Assembly (NCBI GenBank): GCA_963830385.1
Contig: CAWHMD010000005.1
Location: 1,426,001-1,490,000, forward strand
Direction of reading: 5' to 3'
DNA length: 64,000 nucleotides
Source of the DNA: Bog-532 sp963830385
GTDB taxonomy: Bacteria; Actinomycetota; Actinomycetes; Streptosporangiales; Streptosporangiaceae
Below are positions 53,611 to 61,980 of the stretch, piece after piece. A model generated the notes under the pieces. It was given only the letters and a program-made list of their open reading frames with translations. It had not been told where the DNA came from and made no database searches. Within the stretch, counting starts at the first letter, position 1. Every line of letters starts with the position of its first letter. The position numbers and the translations under genes are program-made.

Positions 53611-56600
53611 TCAGGGGCCGCGTAACGGGCTTACGCGGGGGAGCTCGGGGACGGGGCCCAAGCCGATGCGGACCAGGCTCTCGGCCTGGTCGGCGGAGAC
53701 CGGCATGGCCAGCAGGTAGCCCTGGCCGTACTGGCAGCCCATGGAGACCAGCAGGTCGCGCTGGACCTCGGTCTCGATGCCCTCGGCGATCACGTCCAGG
53801 TGCAGGGTGCGGGCGATGCCGATGATGCCCTCGACCAGGGCCAGCCGCTGCTCGGAGACCGCGATCCCGTCCACGAACGACTTGTCGATCTTGAGGACGT
53901 CGATGGGCAGCTCGCGCAGATAGCTGAGCGAGGAGTAGCCGGTGCCGAAGTCGTCGATGGCCAGCTTGACGCCGATCGCCTTCAGTTCGGCCAGGTCGGC
54001 GTGCAGGCGCTCGTCCTCCCGGCGCAGCAGGACGCTCTCGGTCAGCTCGAGCATCAGCGACGAGGGCGCCAGGCCGGTCTGCGCCAGCACCCGGCGCACG
54101 CCGGCCACGAAGCCGGGGTCGCGGAACTGCCGGGCGGACACGTTCACGCTGGCGTACAGGGGGGTCTGGGTGGGCAGCCGGCGACGCCACTGCACGATCT
54201 CGCTGGAGGCCTGCCCGAGCACCCAGGAGCCGAGCGGGACGATGTGCCCGGTCTCTTCGGCCAGCTCGATGAACTGGTCGGGCTGCATCATGCCCCACTG
54301 CGCGTGCGGCCAGCGCACCAGTGCCTCGAAGCCGGCGATCGAGCCGCTGGTGAGGGCGACGATCGGCTGGTAGGCGAGGGTGAACGCGGTGGTGTTGACT
54401 GCCTCCTCGAGCGCCGCCTGCACCTCCCGGCGGCGGATCATCCCGGCGCTGAGGACCGGGGCGTACCGGCGCCACTGCCGCTTGCCGGCCGACTTGGCCG
54501 CGTACAGGGCCAGGTCGGCGTGACGGAGCAGCTCGTCCACGTCGGCGCTGTCGTCGGTGGTGGCCACGCCGACCGTCGCGGTGGTGATCACCGACCCGTT
54601 GACCAGGTCGAACGGCTCCTCGAAGACTCGCACCACGCGCTCGGCGAAGGCCTCGACGGCGGCCGCGTCGGCCAGGTGCTCGACCAGCAGCGCGAACTCG
54701 TCGCCGCCGAGCCGGGCGGCGGTGTCCGCCTCCCGCACCACCGCCGCCAGCCGGACCCCGGCCGCCACCAGCAGCTCGTCGCCGACGCTGTGGCCCATGG
54801 TGTCGTTGGTCACCTTGAAGTCGTCCAGATCCACGAACAGGACCCCGGTCATCGTGCCCTCGCGCTTGGCCCGGGCCAGCCCGTGCGCCGCCCGGTCCTG
54901 GAACAGCAGCCGGTTGGGCAGCCCGGTCAGCCCGTCGTGGAAGGCCCGGTGCTTGAGCTCGGCCTCCAGCTGGCGCTGCTCGGTGACGTCCCGCAGCGTG
55001 AGCACCAGGCCGGCCACGGTGCGGTCCTGCCGCAGGTCGCTGCAGCGGACCTGGACCTGGACCGGCCGCCGGTCCCGGCGGGTGAGCTGCCAGTCCTCGG
55101 TGTAGGAGCTGTCCCCGGCGGCCTGGCACAGCCGGGCCAGCGTCACCATGGTCCGGTTGCGCTCGCCGTCGGTGACCAGGTCCCACAGGTAGGCGCCCTC
55201 GGTGCTCACGTCGCCGAAGATGGTGGCCGCGGACGGGGTGGCGTACTGGACCAGGCCGTCGTCGCCGACGATGAGGATGACGTCGGAGGTGTCCTGGACC
55301 AGGGTGCGGAAGTAGGACTCGCTGCGCTGGCGGATGACCTCCTGGCTGAGCCCGATGCGCTCGACGGCCAGCGCCGTCTCGTGGGCCAGGATCTCGAATG
55401 TGGCCGACAGCGCGGTCAGCACCCGGCTGGGGCCGAACACCGCCAGCACCCCGATCAGCGGGTCTCCGGCCGGCCGGTCCCACAGCGTGAGGGGACACAG
55501 CAGCACGCCGTCGGCCCCGGTCAGCAGGGCGCCCGCTTCCGCGCCGAGCCGGGCCTTGGGCAGGAACACCGGCTCGTCGCCGGCCAGCGTGGGCAGCCCG
55601 GTCTCGATGACCCGGGCCAGCTCGCCCGGGTCATCGTGCGCGGAGACCGTGTCGAAATGCCCGTGGTCGCGGACCATCAGCAGCGCGTGGTGGGGCGAGG
55701 TGGACCCGGTCAGGTCGGCGGCGGCGGTCTGCATGGCGGCCGCCGCCTCGGTCACGGTGGCCGCGGCGCCCAGCGACGCACCCGCCATCCGGACCGTGCG
55801 TTCCCGGTCCAGGGCCCGCCGGTGCGAGGCCGCGACATCCCACAACCTGGAGATGACCAGCAGGAACAGCACGGCCGAGAACACCGCGATCACGCTGCCG
55901 TCATAGTTGTGGTGCCGCAGCGACTGGATCAGCAGCACCGCCGGGGCGATCAGCGAGGCCAGCATGAGCACGATCAGGCGGACGGGCGACGCCTGCGGCC
56001 GCTGCTGAGCGACCGGCTCGGTCAGCTGGGCCATGGTCGGGTGCAGCGCCGCCGCCCCCCACGCGCCGTAGTACAACGCCCAGCCCAGGTCGACCACGGT
56101 GCCGTTGTGGAACGAGCCGTACAGCACCAGGCCGCCGTACCAGGCGTCCGAGGCCAGCTCGCCAACCGAACCGAGGGCGAGCAGCGGGACCGACCAGCCG
56201 CGGCCGATGCCGGGGGCCAGCAGCCGGGCCAGCATGGCCAGCACCAGCACGTCGCCGAGCGGGTAGGCGATGGCCACGATCTTCTGCAGCCAGGACAGCT
56301 CCGGGTTGTGCACGTAGGGCAGGATCAGGTACATCCACGACAGCAGGGCGAGGCCCACGGTCAGCGTCAGCGCGTCGATCACGCTGCGCCGGTCGCCGTC
56401 GGGCGTCCGCGCCCAGATGAAGATGATCAGCCCGGCCGCGCTGAGCGGATAGGTGGCCAGGTAGAGCACGTCGGCGAAGGACGGGAACGGCATCGGCCGG
56501 TGCAGAATCTCGGTCGCCACCAGGAAACTGACCTGGCCCGCGGCGAAGCTCAGGTTGGCGGCGGCCAGCAGCAGCCAGGAGATCTTCCTGGCCGGCCGGT

Positions 56601-56787
56601 AGATGATCACGCCGGCCACGATGGCGATCACGCCGCTCAGCCCCAGCAGTCCCCAGGTTTCGGTGCGCAGCCCGGGCAGGGCGTAGTACGCCAGCACGAG
56701 CGCAGCCCACCAGCCGGCATAGCCGGCCAGCAGCGGCCGCCGCGCGATCACCACATCTCCCCCCAGCTCACCCTTCCGTGAGGCCAC
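53611..56787 (-). CDS. Membrane-bound GGDEF-EAL protein with PAS domain
   Basis: 1058 aa; GTG 56787 (GGGGAG just upstream; GTG 56754 or 56751 after GGGGGAG are also possible). Residues 1-330 carry about nine hydrophobic helices as an N-terminal membrane sensor; 340-510 look GAF-like (LLMVRDHGHFDTVSAHDD, GVLLCPLTLWDRPAGDPLIG); 515-625 are PAS plus PAC; about 640-795 GGDEF with intact GGDEF (near 692) and an RxxD inhibitory site (READ) five residues before; about 805-1045 EAL with EALVRW near 820 and DDFGTGYSSL. Both cyclase and phosphodiesterase signatures are intact, so the net effect on c-di-GMP cannot be predicted. Confidence 0.93.
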   Translation of the reverse strand: MASRKGELGGDVVIARRPLLAGYAGWWAALVLAYYALPGLRTETWGLLGLSGVIAIVAGVIIYRPARKISWLLLAAANLSFAAGQVSFLVATEILHRPMPFPSFADVLYLATYPLSAAGLIIFIWARTPDGDRRSVIDALTLTVGLALLSWMYLILPYVHNPELSWLQKIVAIAYPLGDVLVLAMLARLLAPGIGRGWSVPLLALGSVGELASDAWYGGLVLYGSFHNGTVVDLGWALYYGAWGAAALHPTMAQLTEPVAQQRPQASPVRLIVLMLASLIAPAVLLIQSLRHHNYDGSVIAVFSAVLFLLVISRLWDVAASHRRALDRERTVRMAGASLGAAATVTEAAAAMQTAAADLTGSTSPHHALLMVRDHGHFDTVSAHDDPGELARVIETGLPTLAGDEPVFLPKARLGAEAGALLTGADGVLLCPLTLWDRPAGDPLIGVLAVFGPSRVLTALSATFEILAHETALAVERIGLSQEVIRQRSESYFRTLVQDTSDVILIVGDDGLVQYATPSAATIFGDVSTEGAYLWDLVTDGERNRTMVTLARLCQAAGDSSYTEDWQLTRRDRRPVQVQVRCSDLRQDRTVAGLVLTLRDVTEQRQLEAELKHRAFHDGLTGLPNRLLFQDRAAHGLARAKREGTMTGVLFVDLDDFKVTNDTMGHSVGDELLVAAGVRLAAVVREADTAARLGGDEFALLVEHLADAAAVEAFAERVVRVFEEPFDLVNGSVITTATVGVATTDDSADVDELLRHADLALYAAKSAGKRQWRRYAPVLSAGMIRRREVQAALEEAVNTTAFTLAYQPIVALTSGSIAGFEALVRWPHAQWGMMQPDQFIELAEETGHIVPLGSWVLGQASSEIVQWRRRLPTQTPLYASVNVSARQFRDPGFVAGVRRVLAQTGLAPSSLMLELTESVLLRREDERLHADLAELKAIGVKLAIDDFGTGYSSLSYLRELPIDVLKIDKSFVDGIAVSEQRLALVEGIIGIARTLHLDVIAEGIETEVQRDLLVSMGCQYGQGYLLAMPVSADQAESLVRIGLGPVPELPRVSPLRGP

Positions 56788-57200
56788 GCTCTCCCCAAGC
56801 GCGGGTCATATACCCAACCGTCATTTCCCCCGACTGGATCACGGCATGCGTCTGAGACCCACCAGCATCCCTTAGCACTTAAGTCACAAATCCGCTCTTC
56901 GCATGAATCAAGTGATTACCTCCCGATTCATCCGCTGATCTGGGACCGCCCCGGACGGATTTACCGGTGCATGATCATTACACCGCGTTGGTGCAGTTCA
57001 CCTCAACCATGGGGTGCCAGTCAAAACCAAAGCCCTGATGGCCACAAACATTGCCGGTCCATAAGTGTGCGGCCGCCTACTTCGGGCAGAAATGATCTGG
57101 CCGGAGATCACCACCCAGACCAATCATGCCCGGCCCGCCGATCGCGTGCGGGCAACATGGACGCGTCGCCAAGCGCGTCCGCATAACTGAGCTGCCAACT
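56788..57200. other. Divergent control region of GGDEF-EAL and NRPS-like genes
   Basis: 413 nt, moderately AT-rich. It holds a dyad AATCA-AG-TGATT (56906-56917), an inverted pair TGAATC (56904-56909) and GATTCA (56925-56930), and a GC hairpin at 57159-57180. No gene is seen. No convincing -35/-10 pair could be assigned in either direction. Confidence 0.5.
57159..57180 (+). promoter_or_regulatory. Leader hairpin before the NRPS-like gene
   Basis: GGACGCG (57159-57165), loop TCGCCAAG, CGCGTCC (57174-57180). It ends 20 nt before ATG 57201, close to where a ribosome site should be; no good Shine-Dalgarno sequence is seen. Could modulate translation. Confidence 0.45.
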
Positions 57201-60200
57201 ATGGTTAATGCCCACGAACTGCACTTTTCCGACACACAATCGACGCCGAACGACAGGGTCGAAAAGACCCATATCGTTGTGGCCAACGCGGCCGGTCAGC
57301 ACGCGATCTGGCCTGCGGGCCTGCCGCTGCCGGCCGGCTGGTGGCCACGGTCGGCGGCGCTGTCCCTGGACGCCTGCCGTCAGGCGGTGACCGCCCTGTG
57401 GCCCCGCAGCATCCCTGCGAGCATCCCGGAGACGGGCCCCTTTTCCATTGAAAATGGTTCTACCGCCGGTCCCCCGCCCAGGTCAGCGCTGGTGCCGTCG
57501 ATGTTCGCGGCCCAGGCCACCCGCGATCCGGGCGCGCTCGCGGTGCGCGGGACCACTCAGCTCACCTACGGAGCGCTCAACCGGTCAGCCAATCAACTGG
57601 CCCACGCGCTGCAGGTAATCGGGGTGGGCCCGGAAACGGTGACCGGAGTGGGCCTGGAGCGCGGCGTGGATTCGATTGGCGCCCTGCTCGGGATCCTCGC
57701 CGCGGGCGGTGGCTATCTGCCGATGGACCCCGCACTTCCGGCGCCCCGGCTGGCGCAGATGTGCGCCGCAGCCGGCGCCAAGGTGATTCTGCTGAATCGG
57801 GCGGCCGAGAAATCGTTCGCGGAAACGAAGGCCCGGCTCGTTTTCGTCGACGAACTCCGGCTGGACGGCTATCCGGCTGCCACCGGGCCGGCGGTTACTT
57901 TGGCACCGGAAAGTATCGCCTACGCCATCTCCACCTCGGGCTCCACCGGCGAGCCTAAAACGGTCGCCGTCAGCCACTGGTCATTGGCGGCGGTTATTAC
58001 CGAATTGTTGAAACGCTATCACTTTTCCGGGCGGGACCGCGTATTGCAGCTGGCCCCGTTGAGCACCGACACCTCGCTGGAACAGATCTTTGTCACGCTG
58101 CTGGCCGGGGCCACCCTGGTGCTGCCGCCGCCCGGCCCGGTCGCGCCGTCCAGCCTGCTCGCGCTGCTGGATCGTGAACGGGTCACGGTGGCCGACTTGA
58201 CCCCGGCCTACTGGCACCAGCTGCTCGCGCTGACGGCGCCGTCCGACCCGCGGCTGGCGCGCCTGCGGCTGGCCATCACCGGTGGCGACCGGGCCGATCC
58301 GGCCGACTGCCAGGCGATCCACCGGGCCGTCCCCGGCGTCCGCCTCATCAACGCCTACGGGCTGACCGAGACCACGATCACCTCGGTCCTGTACGACGTG
58401 CCGGCCGGGCCGGAGGAGCCGTCACCGGGTGCGCCGGTGCCGGTGGGCACGCCGCTCGCGCACGCCGAGGTGCAGGTACTGGGGGCTGACCTGGCCCCGG
58501 TCGCGGCCGGGCAGACCGGTGAGATCTACATCGGCGGCGAGGGGGTGGCCCGCGGCTACCTGGGCCACCCGGACCAGACCGCCGAACGGTTCCTGCCCAG
58601 CCCGTACGGCCGCGAGCCGGGGGCCCGGATGTACCGCACCGGCGACTACGGGCGCTGGGGCCCGGGTCACCGCCTGGAAGTGCTCGGCCGGATCGACCGG
58701 CAGGTGAAGCTCCGCGGCTACCGGGTCGACCCGGCCGAGATCGAGCGTGTCCTGATCGCGCACCCCGAGGTGGCCGACGCCGCCGTCATCGCCCGCGAGC
58801 TGCGCCCGGGCGACCGGCAGCTGGTCGGCTACCTCGTCCCCCGCGAATCGCAGACCGGACCGCCGCTGCTGGCCGATGAACTGCGTAACTTCCTGGGCGA
58901 ACGGCTGCCCGCCTACCTCGCGCCGGCGGTGTTCACCGAGGTCGCGGCCATCCCCCGGCGACCCGGCGGAGCACCGGACGAGCACGCGCTCCCGGACCCG
59001 GTGGGGTCTACGGCCGGGGCGCCGCCGCCGTCCGGGGCGGCCGCCGAGAGTGCGCCGCTGACCCCGGCGCAGGCCGGGATGGCCCACCTGTGGTCCCGGA
59101 TGCTGGGGGTCCCGGTGACCGGGCTGGGCGACGACTTTTTCGAGCTGGGCGGCGATTCGCTCAAGGCGGCCGAGATGCTGGCCCAGATCAGGAAGATCTT
59201 CGGGGTCGGCGCGGCCGACGTCCGCGGGCTGACCCGGCGGCTGCTGCGCGACCCCAGCCTGGGCGGCTTCGCCGCCGCGGTCCAGGACGCCCGGGCCGGG
59301 CGGCTGGACGTCGGCGCCAGCGGCGGCCGGGTGGACTTCGGCCGCGAGGCCACCGTCGACGTCCCGGTGCGGACCGGAGCCGGGCCGGTCCCGCGCTGGC
59401 GGCAGCCCCGCACGGTGCTGCTGACCGGGGCGACCGGTTTCCTCGGCATCCACCTCCTGCGCGAGTTGCTGACCGATCCCGGTGTACGGGTGCACTGCCT
59501 GGTCCGGGCGGCCAGCGCGGCCGCCGCCCGGGAACGGGTGACCGGCACGGCCCGGCGTTACGGGGCCGGGCCGCTGGACCTGGACCGGGTGGTGACGCTG
59601 GCCGGGGACCTGGCCCAGCCCGGCCTGGGCCTGTCGCCAGTGGTGTTCGCCGAGCTGGCCCGGACGGTGGACGTGATCCACCACGCGGGCGCGCAGGTGA
59701 ACTTCATCTACCCGTACGAGGAGCTGCGGGCGGCCAACGTGGCCGGCACCCGCGAACTGATCCGGCTGGCCGGGCTCGGCCGCGGCATCCCGCTGCACTA
59801 CATCTCCACCACCGCGGTGCTGGCCGGGTTCGGCCCGGCCGGCGTGCGGGCGGTGACCGAGGACACCCCGCTGGACCACGCCGGTCAGCTGGGCATGGGC
59901 TACGTCGAGACCAAGTACGTAGCCGAGCAGATGCTGCGGACGGCGGCCCGGGCCGGGCTGCCGGTGACCATCTACCGGCCGCTGGACGTCGCCGGGGACC
60001 ACCGCACCGGGGCGTGGAACACCGCGACCGAGATGTGCGCGCTGATCCGGTTCATCGCCGACTCTGGGCTGGCCCCCGACATCGGCCTGCCGCTCGACCT
60101 CGTGCCGGCCGACCTGTGCGCGGCCGCCGTCCGGCACATCGCCACCTCCCAGCCGGCCAGCGGGCGCACCTACCACCTGGCCAGCCCGCGGCCCGCGCCG

Positions 60201-60647
60201 CTGAGCGCGCTGGTGGACCGGCTGCGCCGGCACGGGTTCGCGGTCGAGGCGATCCCGTACCGCGCCTGGGTCGACGAGCTGTTGCGCCAGGCTGTGCAGG
60301 ACCCGGCCCATCCGATGGCCCCGTTCGTGCCGCTGTTCGTCGACCGGTGCGGGCCCTCCGGGCTGACCGTGGCCGAGATGTACCTGGAGCACGTCTTCCC
60401 GGCCTACACACGCACGCACACCGAGCAGGCGCTGCACGGCAGCGGCATCGAGTTCCCGCCGGTCGACGCCGCCCTGCTCGACCTGCACCTGAACCGGCTG
60501 ATCGCGGACGGCTACCTGCCCGCGCCGGCGGGCCGGGTTTTATGGCCCCCCGCTGGTACCCCGACTGGGATTCGTTCCGGCTCGACCCGCAGGCCGCCGA
60601 CGGTCTGGTCGCGTTCGGGGCCGACCTCAGCCCGGACAGCGTGCTGA
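57201..60647 (+). CDS. NRPS-like enzyme: MbtH, adenylation, carrier and thioester-reductase domains
   Basis: 1148 aa; ATG 57201 (25 more codons are open upstream, non-family). Residues about 20-75 look like a fused MbtH domain (IVVANAAGQHAIWPAGLPLP, ALWPRSIPASI). Adenylation domain about 95-600: AISTSGSTGEPKTVAVSH, LSTDTSLEQIF with the amino-group Asp, NAYGLTETTITS, YRTGDYGRW, GRIDRQVKLRGYRVDPAEIE. The A10 site reads RRPGGAPDE, so the usual catalytic Lys (GK) is missing near residue 589. Carrier domain about 615-690 with FFELGGDSLKAAEM (phosphopantetheine Ser near 653). Reductase about 735-1100: VLLTGATGFLGIHLLRELL, YISTTAVLAGFG, GYVETKYVAEQML (YxxxK). Expected output: an amino acid reduced off the carrier as aldehyde or alcohol. 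The last 35 codons overlap the next gene and are not family-like. Confidence 0.85.
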   Translation: MVNAHELHFSDTQSTPNDRVEKTHIVVANAAGQHAIWPAGLPLPAGWWPRSAALSLDACRQAVTALWPRSIPASIPETGPFSIENGSTAGPPPRSALVPSMFAAQATRDPGALAVRGTTQLTYGALNRSANQLAHALQVIGVGPETVTGVGLERGVDSIGALLGILAAGGGYLPMDPALPAPRLAQMCAAAGAKVILLNRAAEKSFAETKARLVFVDELRLDGYPAATGPAVTLAPESIAYAISTSGSTGEPKTVAVSHWSLAAVITELLKRYHFSGRDRVLQLAPLSTDTSLEQIFVTLLAGATLVLPPPGPVAPSSLLALLDRERVTVADLTPAYWHQLLALTAPSDPRLARLRLAITGGDRADPADCQAIHRAVPGVRLINAYGLTETTITSVLYDVPAGPEEPSPGAPVPVGTPLAHAEVQVLGADLAPVAAGQTGEIYIGGEGVARGYLGHPDQTAERFLPSPYGREPGARMYRTGDYGRWGPGHRLEVLGRIDRQVKLRGYRVDPAEIERVLIAHPEVADAAVIARELRPGDRQLVGYLVPRESQTGPPLLADELRNFLGERLPAYLAPAVFTEVAAIPRRPGGAPDEHALPDPVGSTAGAPPPSGAAAESAPLTPAQAGMAHLWSRMLGVPVTGLGDDFFELGGDSLKAAEMLAQIRKIFGVGAADVRGLTRRLLRDPSLGGFAAAVQDARAGRLDVGASGGRVDFGREATVDVPVRTGAGPVPRWRQPRTVLLTGATGFLGIHLLRELLTDPGVRVHCLVRAASAAAARERVTGTARRYGAGPLDLDRVVTLAGDLAQPGLGLSPVVFAELARTVDVIHHAGAQVNFIYPYEELRAANVAGTRELIRLAGLGRGIPLHYISTTAVLAGFGPAGVRAVTEDTPLDHAGQLGMGYVETKYVAEQMLRTAARAGLPVTIYRPLDVAGDHRTGAWNTATEMCALIRFIADSGLAPDIGLPLDLVPADLCAAAVRHIATSQPASGRTYHLASPRPAPLSALVDRLRRHGFAVEAIPYRAWVDELLRQAVQDPAHPMAPFVPLFVDRCGPSGLTVAEMYLEHVFPAYTRTHTEQALHGSGIEFPPVDAALLDLHLNRLIADGYLPAPAGRVLWPPAGTPTGIRSGSTRRPPTVWSRSGPTSARTAC

Positions 60648-61357
60648 GCGCCTACCGGCACGGGATCGTCCCGTTCCCGGCCCCGGACGAGTACCACCGC
60701 ACGGTGACCGAGATCCGCTACGAGGACCAGGTCGCCGCGGGGGTGATCGCCCTGGTCGGCGGCGACGGCCCGGCGAGCGGCCCGGGGGCGGGCGGGGACC
60801 CGTACGCGGTGGCGTGGTGGTGCCCCGACCCCCGGCCGGTGGTCGTGGCCGGCCGGGTGCATCTGGGCCGCAACATCCGCAAGCGGCTGCGGCGCGGACA
60901 CGAGTGGACCACCGCCGACACCGCGTTCGCACGGGTCGCCGAGGAGTGCCGGGTCGGCCGCGAACCGCGCTGGCTGACCGACACCCTGCTGGACAGCCTG
61001 CTCGTGCTGCACGAGAAGGGCTGGGCCCACAGTGTCGAGGTGTGGCAGGACGACGAGCTCATCGGCGGGGCGTTCGGGGTGGCGGTGGGCCGGGTGCTGA
61101 GCGGGGACTCGATCTTCGGCCGCCGTCCGGGGGCGGCCCGCGTCGCAGTCGCGGACCTGGCGGCGCGGTTCGCGGCGGCGGGCGGTGAGCTGATCGACGC
61201 CCAGTGGGACAGCCCGTTCCTGCGCTCCCTGGGCGCCGCGCCGATGTCCCGAGACGATTTTCTGGCCCGGCTGACCGGCCCACCCGAACGCATGGTCCTG
61301 CCGACGGACCCCCTGCCCGCGAACAGGTTGCTGCCGGGCCGGGACGTCGGCGCTTAG
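60542..61357 (+). CDS. Leucyl/phenylalanyl-tRNA-protein transferase-like enzyme
   Basis: 271 aa; ATG 60542, lying 106 nt inside the NRPS-like gene in another frame. Aat-fold features: GLVAFGADLSPDSVLSAYRH then GIVPFP near 25-45, VAWWCPDPRPVV near 90, LHEKGWAHSVEVWQDDELIG near 160 then GGAFGVAVG, IFGRRPGAARVAVADLAARF near 192, ELIDAQWDSPFLRSLGA near 218. GNAT-like Aat enzymes move Leu/Phe from tRNA to the N-terminus of proteins. This copy has an insert (about 60-85, Gly/Ala-rich) and sits in a probable biosynthetic operon, so it might instead amide-link an amino acid from tRNA to the NRPS-like product (inference). True housekeeping Aat is the alternative. Confidence 0.8.
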   Translation: MAPRWYPDWDSFRLDPQAADGLVAFGADLSPDSVLSAYRHGIVPFPAPDEYHRTVTEIRYEDQVAAGVIALVGGDGPASGPGAGGDPYAVAWWCPDPRPVVVAGRVHLGRNIRKRLRRGHEWTTADTAFARVAEECRVGREPRWLTDTLLDSLLVLHEKGWAHSVEVWQDDELIGGAFGVAVGRVLSGDSIFGRRPGAARVAVADLAARFAAAGGELIDAQWDSPFLRSLGAAPMSRDDFLARLTGPPERMVLPTDPLPANRLLPGRDVGA

Positions 61358-61878
61358 GGACAGAGTGGTGGCTGGGCTGCAGTGTCTCCGCTGAGGCGGG
61401 ACATGTGGTCGGCGAGGACCTTGAGACCGTCTTCGCCGAGGCGTTCCACGACCAGCTCGCGCAGGCCTTCGCAGTAGACCGCGAACGCGCGCTGGGCGAG
61501 GGCCCGGCCGGTGTCGGTGAGCACGGCGTGGGTCACCCGGCGGTCGGACGCCGACGGCTGCCGTTTGATCAGGCCCGCCTGCTCCAGCCGGTCCGCCACC
61601 TTGGTGAAGCCGCCGCTGGAGAAGGCGACCTGGCGGGCGAGCTTGCTCAGCGGGACCGCGACGTCGCTGCCGCGGTCACCGCTGTCGCCGCGCAGCAGCC
61701 AGACCAGCGCGAGGAACTCGACCCCGGGCAGCCCGGTCGCCCGCTCCACCTGCTCGGTGAGCATCTCGGTGACGTGGGTGTAGCCGCGGACGACGGTCTT
61801 CCAGGTGTCGGCCAGCTCGTCCAGAGCGCAGGAGCCAGCGGCTTCGGCCGGTGCCGACGGCCGCGTCGAGCTGGTCAT
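61354..61878 (-). CDS. MarR-family transcriptional regulator
   Basis: 174 aa; ATG 61878. Helical N-terminus (TWKTVVRGYTHVTEMLTEQV), wHTH VPLSKLARQVAFSSGGFTKV then ADRLEQAGLIKRQPSASDRR (wing) and C-terminal dimer helix. Convergent with the Aat-like gene (4-nt tail overlap) and divergent from the PAP2 gene; the region between carries an array of TTTCT/AGAAA half-sites, so autoregulation and control of PAP2 are likely. Ligand unknown, usually a phenolic or other small lipophilic compound. Confidence 0.9.
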   Translation of the reverse strand: MTSSTRPSAPAEAAGSCALDELADTWKTVVRGYTHVTEMLTEQVERATGLPGVEFLALVWLLRGDSGDRGSDVAVPLSKLARQVAFSSGGFTKVADRLEQAGLIKRQPSASDRRVTHAVLTDTGRALAQRAFAVYCEGLRELVVERLGEDGLKVLADHMSRLSGDTAAQPPLCP

Positions 61879-61911
61879 AAGCCCACTATACGGGGACCGA
61901 TTGATGCACAG

Positions 61912-61959
61912 GAAATTTCTTGTGAGAAAGTTAATTTCTGACTAACCTTTTCTTAGAAA
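61912..61959. promoter_or_regulatory. MarR operator array
   Basis: Overlapping dyads built from one half-site: GAAATTTC (61912-61919), TTTCT-TGTG-AGAAA (61916-61929), AGAAA-GTTAA-TTTCT (61925-61939) and TTTCT-T-AGAAA (61949-61959). It is between the MarR start (34 nt away) and the PAP2 start (about 21 nt away). Confidence 0.7.
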
Positions 61960-61980
61960 GGCTACTCGGCGCGGTGACGA

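Noticed and set aside
53800..56781. 993-codon plus-strand open frame opposite the GGDEF-EAL gene
   Set aside because: Same reason: antisense shadow, Gln/His/Arg-rich, no domain.
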